From Paenilisteria rustica (GTDB taxonomy: Bacteria > Bacillota > Bacilli > Lactobacillales > Listeriaceae), in contig NZ_JABJVM010000006.1 of the NCBI RefSeq assembly GCF_013820765.1, positions 117,879-181,878 of the forward strand: a stretch of DNA of 64,000 nt. The letters run 5' to 3'. The translations under genes and the position numbers were made by a program. The notes beneath the pieces were generated by a model, which searched no databases, was not told where the DNA came from, and saw only the letters and a program-made list of their open reading frames with translations. Shown piece after piece: positions 17,011-25,461 of the stretch (the stretch's first letter is position 1; every line of letters begins with the position of its first letter).

Positions 17011-17163
17011 CCTGTACGGTGAGGCTCCTATGTGAAAATACGCCACTGCCCAAAAATGTCCAAAGACGCCAATGGGTTGAACAGGGATTGTCGGATTAAG
17101 GCTTTCCATAACGTGGCTAAGAAACTTGTTTTCTTTACGTTGCATAGTGCCAAAACTTTAGCG
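17005..17163 (+). ncRNA. M-box (ykoK-type) magnesium riboswitch
   Basis: The conserved core of the M-box class is present almost letter for letter: GGTGAGGCTCCTATGTGAAA, ATACGCCACTGCCC, AAAAATGTCCAAAGACGCCA, ATGGGTTGAACAG, TTAAGGCTTT and AGTGCCAAAACTTTAGCG. P1 can form from CGCTGA (17005-17010) and TTAGCG (17158-17163). M-box RNAs fold around several Mg2+ ions and switch off Mg2+ transporter genes when Mg2+ is plentiful. The gene downstream is mgtA, and a terminator follows 40 bases later, so this is an OFF switch acting by premature termination. Confidence 0.93.
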
Positions 17164-17203
17164 AGGGGAATCTTGTGTTTTTTTGAGGCGCATATAAATT
17201 CTG

Positions 17204-17241
17204 AATCTCTGCCAAAGTCACTAGACAGGTAGGGATTTTTT
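17204..17241 (+). terminator. Riboswitch-controlled terminator of mgtA
   Basis: AATCTCTGCC pairs with GGTAGGGATT over ten positions with two wobbles, followed by six T. It lies between the M-box and the leader ORF and is the likely expression platform. Confidence 0.8.
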
Positions 17242-17320
17242 GTGCGTAAACAAGCATGAAATGAAAATTCTGCTATTATGCTTATTATTGTCAAATTATA
17301 TAGAACGGAGGTGGAGTAGC

Positions 17321-17422
17321 ATGCCACAATTTCTCGAGGACGACCCTGCCGAACCTGAATCATCGAACTTAATACCAGACTGGAATGGCTTTTACTCCAC
17401 CAGAAAACTAAAAAAGCCGTGA
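17321..17422 (+). CDS. 33-residue acidic/proline-rich leader peptide upstream of mgtA
   Basis: MPQFLEDDPAEPESS, then NLIPDWNGFYSTRKLKKP and stop. A strong GGAGG lies 9 bases before the ATG, better than that of many real genes, and the stop codon is 31 bases before mgtA. The E-D-D-P-A-E-P-E cluster at residues 6-13 resembles the acidic/proline run of enterobacterial MgtL (mgtA leader), where such runs destabilise the translating ribosome at low Mg2+. A second, translation-based Mg2+ check after the M-box is therefore possible. It could instead be a small membrane-independent protein of unknown role. No hydrophobic helix is present. The ATG is preferred to the in-frame ATG at 17240, which has no ribosome binding site and overlaps the terminator. 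Confidence 0.6.
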   Translation: MPQFLEDDPAEPESSNLIPDWNGFYSTRKLKKP

Positions 17423-17453
17423 CAGTTTAAAAACTGAATCGGAGGATAATACA

Positions 17454-20051
17454 ATGAAAAAAGCACTAAACAAGTTACGCAATGAACAAGAGGTAAACCG
17501 GACACTACTCCAAGATTCCACAGCAAATAAAGAAGCAGCGATTACGAAATACAAAACAACGACCCAAGGCCTAAACGAAGTAGAAGTAACGAGACGGCGC
17601 ACTAAATTTGGAAAAAACATCACCGCCGAACAGAAGCCAACACCTTGGTACCTCAATCTAGCCAAGGCTTTTCACAACCCATTTATTTATATTCTTGCCT
17701 TCCTGATGATTATTTCTTACGTGACAGCCGACATCGAGGCGACCATCATTATGGCTCTGATGATCCTATTTAGCGTCATTCTGAGCTTCACCCAATCGAT
17801 GCGCGCCCAAAAAGCCAGTCTCTCTTTGAAAAATATGATTGAAAATACGACCGCGATTATTCGTGATGGCATGCAACGAGAAATTCCGATTGTTGATGTC
17901 GTTCCAGGCGATATTGTTTTCCTCTCAACTGGCGACATTATCCCAGCAGACGCGCGAATCATCGAAGCCAAAGACCTATTTATCAACCAATCACCACTCA
18001 CCGGCGAATCGATTCCCGTTGAAAAATTCGTCGAAGCCACCGAAAAAAGCCTCAGTATTTTTGAACGAGATAATTTGGCATTCATGGGAACGGACGTGAT
18101 TAGCGGCCAAGGAAAAGCGCTGATTCTAAAGACCGGCGACAACACCATTTTCGGCTCCCTGTCTCAAGAAGCTCTTGCCAAACGTGACGAAACCAGTTTT
18201 GATAAAGGCGTCAAATCGATTTCCAAATTGCTGATGTACCTCATGCTTGTCATGGTTCCAATCGTCTTTTTGATCAATGGCATCATGAAAGGTAACTGGA
18301 CCGAGGCGCTTCTGTTCGCAGTCGCTGTAGCCGTGGGACTTACGCCCGAAATGCTGCCGATGATCGTCAACACCAATCTCGCAAAAGGCGCCGTTCGCAT
18401 GGCCAAAAAGAAGGTCATCATCAAAGAGCTCAGCGCGATTCAAAACCTTGGCGCGATGGACGTTCTTTGCACCGACAAAACCGGCACGCTGACCAAAGAT
18501 AAAGTCGAGCTCATCGAACACATTGATACGACTGGCGAAACGTCCGATAAAGTTCTAGCGCTCGCCTTCCAAAATAGCCACTTCCAAACCGGCTGGAAAA
18601 ATATCATGGACCACGCGATCATTTCACACATGGAGAAAATCGGCGACAGCAAGCGTTTCACGACACCAGAAAAAGTCGATGAAATCCCGTTTGACTTTGC
18701 GCGCCGCCGTCTCAGCGTTATTTTACGCAAAAAGGACAGCCTGCAAATGATTACGAAAGGCGCGATTACCGAAATGTTCGACGTCTGCTCGCAGCTTGAA
18801 GAAAATGGTGCGATCATCGAGCTGACAGACCCAATCAAAAAGCGCCTCCACACGCAATGTGAGAAGATGAATCGTAACGGTATGCGCGTTATCGCCATCG
18901 CGACAAAAACGAAGACGGAAAAAGAATCTTTCTCCGTTATCGATGAGCAAAATATGACACTGATCGGCTTCCTCGGGTTCCTTGATCCCGCCAAGCCATC
19001 CGCGAAACCAGCGATCGCATCCCTGCATGACCACGGCGTTACCGTCAAAGTTCTCACAGGCGACAACGAAATCGTCGCGCAAACCATTTGCAACCAAGTC
19101 GGCATTCCATCTGAGAAATTCCTACTCGGCTCCGATATCGATTTCCTGTATGACGATGAACTCACCGAAGCAACGAGGACGCACCACATTTTTGCCAAGC
19201 TCACGCCAACTCAGAAATCCCGCATCATTCATCTGATTCGAAAAGACGGGCACACTGTTGGTTTTATGGGCGATGGAATCAATGATGCCCCAGCCCTGCG
19301 CAAAGCAGACGTCGGGATTTCCGTTGATACTGCCGCCGATATAACCAAAGACGCAAGCTCAGTTATTCTACTCGAAAAGAGTTTAACCATCCTAAACGAC
19401 GCCGTAACGGAAGGTCGAAACGTCTTCGGAAACATTTTAAAATACATGAAAATGACCGCCAGCTCCAATTTTGGAAACGTGTTTAGCGTTCTTGTCGCCA
19501 GCGCCTTCCTGCCATTTTTACCGATGCTTTCGATTCACCTACTTTTGCAAAATCTCATGTACGATGTCTCGCAAATGACGCTCCCATGGGACAAAATGGA
19601 CGAATCTTTCTTGAAAAAACCGCGTAAATGGGATCGTAAAAACATGTTGCGCTTCATTCTTCTGATTGGCCCGGTCAGCTCGATTTTTGATATTCTCACG
19701 TTCGCCATCATGTGGTTCGTCTTTAGCGCGAATACCATCGCCGAGCAAGCGCTGTTCCAAAGTGGCTGGTTCGTGGTCGGCCTGCTCACACAAACGCTCG
19801 TCGTACACATGATTCGTACCGAGAAAATTCCATTCATTCAAAGTCGTGCAGCCGCACCAGTGATGATTTCCACCCTAATCGTGATGGGTATCGGCATTAT
19901 CATTCCATTCACGTCACTTGGTCACGGCATCGGACTCGTCAGCCTACCGCTTAGCTACTTCCCGTGGCTCATCGCGATTCTTGCCGGCTACATGATAACC
20001 GTCCAAATCGCCAAAAATCTCTACATCAAGAAATTCCACGATTGGATTTAA
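17454..20051 (+). CDS. mgtA: MgtA, P-type Mg2+-importing ATPase
   Basis: 865 residues, the usual length of P3B-type Mg2+ ATPases. An N-terminal cytoplasmic segment is followed by an actuator domain with the TGES loop (SPLTGESIPVE near 185), the phosphorylation site DKTGTLT (Asp341), the nucleotide-binding domain with KGAITEMF, and the hinge MGDGINDAPALRKADVGISV near 605. The C-terminal membrane helices follow. It imports Mg2+ (possibly Ni2+) with ATP hydrolysis when external Mg2+ is low. Control by the M-box and the leader ORF upstream is clear from context. It matches lmo2689 and is followed 4 bases later by the ftsW-like gene, so Mg2+ starvation would also raise those wall enzymes. The start is supported by CGGAGG 8 bases upstream. 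Confidence 0.95.
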   Translation: MKKALNKLRNEQEVNRTLLQDSTANKEAAITKYKTTTQGLNEVEVTRRRTKFGKNITAEQKPTPWYLNLAKAFHNPFIYILAFLMIISYVTADIEATIIMALMILFSVILSFTQSMRAQKASLSLKNMIENTTAIIRDGMQREIPIVDVVPGDIVFLSTGDIIPADARIIEAKDLFINQSPLTGESIPVEKFVEATEKSLSIFERDNLAFMGTDVISGQGKALILKTGDNTIFGSLSQEALAKRDETSFDKGVKSISKLLMYLMLVMVPIVFLINGIMKGNWTEALLFAVAVAVGLTPEMLPMIVNTNLAKGAVRMAKKKVIIKELSAIQNLGAMDVLCTDKTGTLTKDKVELIEHIDTTGETSDKVLALAFQNSHFQTGWKNIMDHAIISHMEKIGDSKRFTTPEKVDEIPFDFARRRLSVILRKKDSLQMITKGAITEMFDVCSQLEENGAIIELTDPIKKRLHTQCEKMNRNGMRVIAIATKTKTEKESFSVIDEQNMTLIGFLGFLDPAKPSAKPAIASLHDHGVTVKVLTGDNEIVAQTICNQVGIPSEKFLLGSDIDFLYDDELTEATRTHHIFAKLTPTQKSRIIHLIRKDGHTVGFMGDGINDAPALRKADVGISVDTAADITKDASSVILLEKSLTILNDAVTEGRNVFGNILKYMKMTASSNFGNVFSVLVASAFLPFLPMLSIHLLLQNLMYDVSQMTLPWDKMDESFLKKPRKWDRKNMLRFILLIGPVSSIFDILTFAIMWFVFSANTIAEQALFQSGWFVVGLLTQTLVVHMIRTEKIPFIQSRAAAPVMISTLIVMGIGIIIPFTSLGHGIGLVSLPLSYFPWLIAILAGYMITVQIAKNLYIKKFHDWI

Positions 20052-20055
20052 GTCG

Positions 20056-21210
20056 ATGTTTACCAAGCAGAATCGCATCATACTTCTCGCTTACATCGCC
20101 ACAGGAATTTGGAGTTGCCTCATGGTTTACAGCGCCAGTTACGCGGCCGCGGGCAACCGTTATGCCGTTTCCAGCCAACATTTCGCGATTCGCCAAGCCA
20201 TTTTTTACGCGATTGGCCTCGTCTGCCTATTCTTCTTTGCCAAACTAAAAACCGTACCATTCTGTTCTAAAAAAACGATGAAATTAGCAGGCGGCATCGC
20301 TGTCCTCCTGCTAATTCTCGTCCTACTTACCGGCACAGCGACCAACAACGCCCAGCGCTGGATTCAACTTGGCGGTGCCACGCTTCAACCGACCGAACTC
20401 GTCAAAATCCTGCTCATCATCGCGACCGGAAACTTCATCGTGCATTACTTCAAAAACATGGCGCAATCCAATCGCGTCACCTACTTACTCATCAGTTTCA
20501 TCCTATTTTGCGCAGGCCTTATCATTTTGCAACCAGACCTTGGCACCAGCTTCATCGTCCTATCTATTTTCGCCGCCCAACTACTCACATCCGGGCTGTC
20601 CGCGCGCAGACTCAGCCAAATCGCTATCACCGGCATCCTGTTCGCCGCCCTCAGTCTAGGCATCCTGTACCTACTTCATCCCAATTTTTTCAGTCAAGCT
20701 CGGCTCGGTCGTTTCGCGTTCCTTGATCCGTTCAGCAAAGCCAATCTCGACGCTTCCTATCAACTCAGAAACGGCTACTACGCGATTGCAGACGGCGGCA
20801 TATTTGGCAAAGGATTCGGCCAAAGCGTCCAAAAACTCGGTTTCCTGCCCGAATCCCATACCGATTTTATCAGCGCGGTCATCTCAGAAGAACTCGGCAT
20901 CATCGGCATTCTCGTGACCCTAACTCTCATCCTGTTTTTCATCTGGAAAGCCTTTCACATCGCGCTCCGCAGCCATTCCGCATTTGACACGTCGATTTGT
21001 ATCGGTTTTGCGACCTGGATCGCCGTCCAAGCCATCCTCAACCTCGGTGGCGTCAGCGGTATGATCCCACTCACCGGCGTCCCGTTGCCATTTATCAGCT
21101 TCGGCGGCACCTCCATTATCACCCTATCGTGCGGCGTCGGATTTCTGATCAGCGCCGAACGCCAAATAACCCTCACAGAAAGAAGGAATATCCATGCAAA
21201 CCAACAATAG
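20056..21210 (+). CDS. ftsW: FtsW/RodA/SpoVE-family (SEDS) protein, FtsW2-like
   Basis: 384 residues with about ten transmembrane helices. The SEDS signature near the C-terminus is complete (MIPLTGVPLPFISFGGTS), and the catalytic-loop region keeps LQPTELVKI and LQPDLGTS. SEDS proteins polymerise lipid II into glycan strands together with class B penicillin-binding proteins at the septum or side wall. By position (directly after mgtA and before a second SEDS gene) it corresponds to lmo2688, described as a second FtsW of L. monocytogenes. It overlaps the next gene by 17 bases. A septal rather than elongation role cannot be read from sequence alone. Confidence 0.92.
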   Translation: MFTKQNRIILLAYIATGIWSCLMVYSASYAAAGNRYAVSSQHFAIRQAIFYAIGLVCLFFFAKLKTVPFCSKKTMKLAGGIAVLLLILVLLTGTATNNAQRWIQLGGATLQPTELVKILLIIATGNFIVHYFKNMAQSNRVTYLLISFILFCAGLIILQPDLGTSFIVLSIFAAQLLTSGLSARRLSQIAITGILFAALSLGILYLLHPNFFSQARLGRFAFLDPFSKANLDASYQLRNGYYAIADGGIFGKGFGQSVQKLGFLPESHTDFISAVISEELGIIGILVTLTLILFFIWKAFHIALRSHSAFDTSICIGFATWIAVQAILNLGGVSGMIPLTGVPLPFISFGGTSIITLSCGVGFLISAERQITLTERRNIHANQQ

Positions 21211-22306
21211 ACTCCGCGAAAGCCTAGTCGTCCTCATCTGCCTACTATCCATGATCGGCTGCCTCGCAATCTTCATGGCCCAACAAACCAACCAATACGA
21301 CACCAACTTCTTTCGCATGCAAATCATCTTCATCATCGTTGGATTCACCGCCGTATTCCTCCTATCAAAACTCGACATGACCTTCGTCCGCGCCAAAATT
21401 CTCTGGGTATACTTCGCGATGCTTATCCTGCTTGCCGGTATCCTCATCCCAAACCCACTCGTATCCGAAATTAACGGCGCCACACGTTGGTATCAGCTGG
21501 CCGGCTTCTCCTTACAACCGTCTGAAATCGCCAAATCCATGTTCATCATCGTCATCGCCCATTTTGCGGCAAAATACGAGCGCATCATCTGGAAGCAGCT
21601 ACTCATCACGTGGTCACTCGCCGGCGTTGTACTCCTTTTAATCATGAAACAACCCGATCTCGGCACCACCATCGTCTATTTCGTCAGCGCCTTCACAATC
21701 AGCATCCTAGCCCTGAAATCCACCAAACTCATCATTACCATCCTAACATCACTCGTTGTCGCAGTAAGCGGTGGCCTCTATCTCGTCGTCTATCACGTCA
21801 ATCTACTCGAAAAAATCGGCTTCAAAAGCTACCAATTCCGGCGCGTCCACACGTGGCTCGACCCAGCAAGCGATCCCAATTCCTTCTATCAAGTCGACCG
21901 CTCCCTCAAAGCAATCGGCTCCGGAACGATGTCTGGCAGCAATTCACCGTACGTCTACATCCCAGAAAGCCACACCGACATGATTTTCAGCACCATCGGC
22001 AACCAATTCGGCTTCCTCGGCGCCAGTCTGCTACTCATCCTGTTCATGCTCTTCATCCACCAACTCATCATCGCCGCCCTGCATATGAAAAACAGTTTTT
22101 CCACATACGTTATCGCTGGTTTCGCCATGATGTTCGCCTTCAATATTTTCGAGAATATCGCGATGACGATTGGCCTCATGCCACTGACCGGGATTCCGCT
22201 TCCGTTTATTAGTTATGGCGGTAGTTCGACGCTTGGTAATATGATTGCGCTTGGCGTTATTCTTGCTGTTATCAAATGCGATGATACGAGTCTTAGCCGA
22301 ACCTAA
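21194..22306 (+). CDS. rodA: FtsW/RodA/SpoVE-family (SEDS) protein, RodA3-like
   Basis: 370 residues and about ten transmembrane helices. Family blocks are present: LQPSEIAKSMFIIV near 105, MKQPDLGTTIVYF near 150, ESHTDMIFSTIGNQFGFLG near 255 and the C-terminal MPLTGIPLPFISYGGSS. It is a lipid II glycan polymerase, and its place matches lmo2687 (RodA3). AGAAAGGAA lies before the ATG inside the end of the ftsW-like gene, so translation is coupled. A strong hairpin ends the operon 30 bases later. Two SEDS genes under Mg2+ control is unusual; excess anionic wall polymer demand under Mg2+ limitation is one possible reason. Confidence 0.9.
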   Translation: MQTNNRLRESLVVLICLLSMIGCLAIFMAQQTNQYDTNFFRMQIIFIIVGFTAVFLLSKLDMTFVRAKILWVYFAMLILLAGILIPNPLVSEINGATRWYQLAGFSLQPSEIAKSMFIIVIAHFAAKYERIIWKQLLITWSLAGVVLLLIMKQPDLGTTIVYFVSAFTISILALKSTKLIITILTSLVVAVSGGLYLVVYHVNLLEKIGFKSYQFRRVHTWLDPASDPNSFYQVDRSLKAIGSGTMSGSNSPYVYIPESHTDMIFSTIGNQFGFLGASLLLILFMLFIHQLIIAALHMKNSFSTYVIAGFAMMFAFNIFENIAMTIGLMPLTGIPLPFISYGGSSTLGNMIALGVILAVIKCDDTSLSRT

Positions 22307-22338
22307 TCCAAAAATCATGTGTCGTAAAATCCATAAAA

Positions 22339-22383
22339 AAATCGATAGAAATCACACAACATACATGCGATTTCTATCGATTT
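22339..22383. terminator. Bidirectional hairpin at the end of the mgtA-ftsW-rodA operon
   Basis: Perfect 15-bp arms AAATCGATAGAAATC / GATTTCTATCGATTT with a 15-base loop. It is flanked by A7 on the left and a short T run on the right, and lies between convergent units. Confidence 0.75.
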
Positions 22384-22393
22384 ATCCACGTTA

Positions 22394-22700
22394 TTACTTA
22401 CCTCTTCTACCTCGTAAAATGACAACCATACTTGCAATTAACCCAAAACCAAATAATACATGTGATTCGTTACTATCTCCAGTTTTTGGTAATATGTTTT
22501 CTGAACTTCTCATAGCTGTTGGTTGTTTACTTTCTTTTATCGGTGCTTTTTCCCCCGAATTCCCTTTTACTTCAAGAACTGGTTTCAGCGGTTTATTTGG
22601 TTTATTCGGATTTACTTTGCCAGGTGGTGTTGTTCCTAAGCTTGTCGATGGGTATATTTCAAGTGTTTTTTCTTCACTGATAACAACATCGCGTCTAGAG
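22394..22700 (-). pseudogene. 3' remnant of an LPXTG surface-protein gene
   Basis: An open frame without its own start encodes DVVISEEKTLEIYPSTS, a Pro/Lys-rich stretch (PNKPNKPLKPVLEVKG), then ENILPKTGDSNESHVLFGF, a hydrophobic helix and RGRRGK. That is a complete sortase A sorting signal, but the rest of the surface protein is gone. The frame runs into the lipoprotein gene upstream in a different phase, so the two look joined by a deletion. Confidence 0.7.
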
Positions 22701-22962
22701 GTTGCGCATCGGCGCCGTTGTTCTTGCCTTTGAGATGGATTTTGAGAATCGTGTCATCTGTTTTTTTAGCTTTATCAAGTTTAACTACATCTGTGACTTC
22801 AATCGCTACACCATCTACTTTTTTCGTCATGTTGGTTGACTCTTTTTTGGCGACGGTTTCGGATTTCGGTGTGTTATCTTTTGTATCGTCTGCGGTGTTC
22901 CCACATCCACCTAGTACTAAGGTTAGAGCTGCGAGACTGGCAAAAATAGTTGCTTTTTTCAT
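22636..22962 (-). pseudogene. 5' part of a DUF4352-like lipoprotein gene, truncated
   Basis: 108 codons from the ATG at 22962 (GGAGG 11 bases upstream). A lipoprotein signal peptide ends in LVLGGCGN, with the lipid-carrying Cys at residue 20. A charged linker and the first half of a beta-sandwich follow (KVDGVAIEVTDVVKLDK, TILKIHLKGKNNGADAQPLDA) as in DUF4352-type lipoproteins. The family usually continues for another 50-60 residues. Here the sequence slips into the out-of-frame tail KKKHLKYTHRQA and stops where the LPXTG remnant begins. It may still be expressed as a shortened lipoprotein. Confidence 0.6.
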
Positions 22963-23046
22963 TAGGATTGTAACCTCCATGTAAGTATCGTATTTAAAAG
23001 GGAAACTCTTAACTGACATAAGCCAGTTAAGAGTTCGAGAATGCGA

Positions 23047-25428
23047 TTATTTAGCGACAACCGTTACTGTTGTACCTGTATCTCCTGGAATTTGTGCGCC
23101 AAGATCGACAGTGATTTTATCGCCGGCTTTCAATTTACGTGATACTCCTGTTTCGTCTTTAAAGAAACGGCTGTAAATTTTGAATCGACCGTTTGAACCG
23201 ATACCACCTGCTGTTACTGCATCGATGTTTGCTTGTGGTGTTACCGTACGTTGTGCTACGCCGTTAATGGATAGACGTAATACTTGTGTTCCTGTTGGTA
23301 CTAAACCAGTGATATAATCAGATTTAGCTTTTACTGTGTCGATAATTGGTTTAGCTGCTTGACTTACTGTTACACTAGTTGCTAAGTTCGCTGGTGTTTT
23401 GTTACCATAATCGACTGTTACGATGTCACCTTGTTTCAGACGTAGATTCGATACAGTACCGTCTGAAACGAAGCGGCTGTAGAATGAGAAGTTACCGTTA
23501 GCATCTGGTGCGACCAAACGTTGAGGTACTCCGTTGACGATTAAACGTACGGATACTGTGCCTGCTGGTGCTTTACCTGTAATTGCTTGTTGGAATGGTG
23601 CTACACTGTCTACCATTGGTGCTGTTGCTGGAATATAGTTTGCTACTTTTACAGTTGTAGATGGACCTGTTTTAGCAGAGTTCTTTTGTGCTACAGTGAT
23701 GACTGTGTCTGCTTTTTGTACTGGAATCGTTACGGAATATTTACCGTCAGCGCCGATTGTAGCTGTATACGTTGCTGTTCCGATTTTGACAACTGCTGTT
23801 AATCCTGGTGTTCCTTTACCTGTAACGACTGTGTCTTTATTCGTTACGTTATTAACAGTTGGGGCAGTTAGGACTGCATTTTTAGCATCCAATTTAGCTT
23901 GTGCATTATCGATGTCTTTTTGTAAGTCTGCTTTTACTGCTGGGTCTGTTACTTTGTTTACTAAGGCTTGTGCCGCGTCAATTTTTGCTTGATCTGTTGT
24001 AGTTTTAATGTCTTGACTTGGATCATTGTTCATGAATAAACCATCTACTGATGTTTTTGCAGCTTCTTGTGCTGCTTTTTCTGCTGCTGCGGCTGTTGCG
24101 GCTTCTTCTTTTTTATCTAGTTGGTCTTGTGCCTTGTCGATGTCTTTTTGTAAATCTTCTTTAACCGCTGGATCTGTGATTTTATTTACTACCGCTTGGG
24201 CTGCGTCAATTTTTGCTTGATCTGTTGTATCTTTGATGTCTTTGCTTGGGTCATTATTTACAAACAATCCGTCTACAGCTTCTTTACCAGCGGCTGTTGC
24301 TGCATCAGATTCTTTTTTATCTAATTGAGCTTGAGCATTATCGATGTCTTTTTGTAAGTCTTCTTTCACTGTTGGATCTACTACTTTATTTACTTCTGCT
24401 TGTGCCGCATCAATTTTTGCTTGATCTGTTGTATCTTTGATTGGTTTAGTTGGATCATTGTCAACAAATAGGCCATCTACTGATACTGTTGCTGTTTCTC
24501 CTGTTTTGTCGATAACAGTTTTTTCAATTACATCTGTTCCACTCGTGATAGTAACTGTTTGCCCAGGAGTTGGTTTAGTAATATCAATGCTAAATTTACC
24601 AGTTGAATCCGTTGTACCGGAGTATTGTTTTGAGCCAATTGTTACTGTTACAGCTTGGTTTGGTAGGCCTATTCCTGTCACTTTTGTTGTGTCAGAAGTA
24701 ATATCATCTACCATCAAACTCGTTTTTTGTGTCACTTGAACATTGCTGAATTTAGCGCCGTAAACTGAAATCAATGAAATATCGGTTGTTGTACTCGTAG
24801 CAACAAACTCAAGAGCAAAATTAGAGTTATTCTGATTCCATGGTGTACTTCCTTCAGACAACTTATTTTTATTAGAATCCATCACTGTTATTATGGCCGC
24901 CCCACCTGGAGTCCATGATAAATTATCCGGATTTTGGTACCAAGGTGTGTTTATACCAAGATTACTTTTCACAGTATATTTTTGACCTGGTATTGTTTTA
25001 ATAGTTTGCTGTACACCTTGTGCCGATTGACTGTAGTTCCTTGGACCATAAAAAGATATACTTTTATTTCCATCTTCTGAAAAGGAAATATAGTTACTAT
25101 GATCACCTATGATGGTTCCATTTTTTCTAAATGATTCTGAATACTGATATTCAAAAGTACTCGGCTTAATATCTTTCACACGCGTTTGATTATGATTTAC
25201 TATTCCATCATACGTAGCTGTTACTGGTGTCCATCCAACATACCCTATACCATTCGCATTAGTTACAAAATCAGGATGTGCCAATAAATTAGTTGAGTTA
25301 GTTGAAGCTGTTTGTGTTTCTAATTGTCGTTCTGCCTTGTTTACTGTTACTTCTTCCGCATTTACAATCGTAGCGAGTGGTTGTGCTACTACTGAGAATG
25401 CGATTGTTGCTACTGCTGCTGTTTTCAA
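23047..25428 (-). CDS. Large secreted protein with Cry1Ac-D-VI-like and Ig-like repeats; start disrupted by a frameshift
   Basis: 793 codons from the TTG at 25428, which has no usable ribosome binding site. One extra A in the AAAA run after the ATG at 25439 would give MKKALKTAAVATIAFSVV, an ideal signal peptide, in frame with the rest (and with an earlier ATG at 25481 behind AAGGAG). So the true 5' end seems shifted by one base. Then come a carbohydrate-binding-like region (about 40-240), an Ig-like unit, and three helical repeats of the VDGLFxNNDP type with DTTDQAKIDAAQA (as in proteins named toxin Cry1Ac domain D-VI-related). Three more Ig-like modules follow, with RLIVNGVPQR and FYSRF. No LPXTG is present; the protein ends in TVTVVAK. 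It lies downstream of a Crp-like gene on the same strand. Confidence 0.75.
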   Translation of the reverse strand: MKTAAVATIAFSVVAQPLATIVNAEEVTVNKAERQLETQTASTNSTNLLAHPDFVTNANGIGYVGWTPVTATYDGIVNHNQTRVKDIKPSTFEYQYSESFRKNGTIIGDHSNYISFSEDGNKSISFYGPRNYSQSAQGVQQTIKTIPGQKYTVKSNLGINTPWYQNPDNLSWTPGGAAIITVMDSNKNKLSEGSTPWNQNNSNFALEFVATSTTTDISLISVYGAKFSNVQVTQKTSLMVDDITSDTTKVTGIGLPNQAVTVTIGSKQYSGTTDSTGKFSIDITKPTPGQTVTITSGTDVIEKTVIDKTGETATVSVDGLFVDNDPTKPIKDTTDQAKIDAAQAEVNKVVDPTVKEDLQKDIDNAQAQLDKKESDAATAAGKEAVDGLFVNNDPSKDIKDTTDQAKIDAAQAVVNKITDPAVKEDLQKDIDKAQDQLDKKEEAATAAAAEKAAQEAAKTSVDGLFMNNDPSQDIKTTTDQAKIDAAQALVNKVTDPAVKADLQKDIDNAQAKLDAKNAVLTAPTVNNVTNKDTVVTGKGTPGLTAVVKIGTATYTATIGADGKYSVTIPVQKADTVITVAQKNSAKTGPSTTVKVANYIPATAPMVDSVAPFQQAITGKAPAGTVSVRLIVNGVPQRLVAPDANGNFSFYSRFVSDGTVSNLRLKQGDIVTVDYGNKTPANLATSVTVSQAAKPIIDTVKAKSDYITGLVPTGTQVLRLSINGVAQRTVTPQANIDAVTAGGIGSNGRFKIYSRFFKDETGVSRKLKAGDKITVDLGAQIPGDTGTTVTVVAK

Positions 25429-25461
25429 AGCCTTTTCATTAAATCGTTCTTGTTCCCTTTG

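Noticed and set aside
17240..17320. N-terminal extension of the mgtA leader ORF (MCVNKHEMKILLLCLLLSNY)
   Set aside because: It looks like a signal peptide but begins on the tail of the riboswitch terminator without a ribosome binding site, while a strong GGAGG sits before the inner ATG.
22245..22733. 162-codon plus-strand frame opposite the LPXTG/lipoprotein remnant
   Set aside because: The minus strand gives LPKTGD, a sorting signal and a lipobox. The plus frame has no motif and crosses the terminator.
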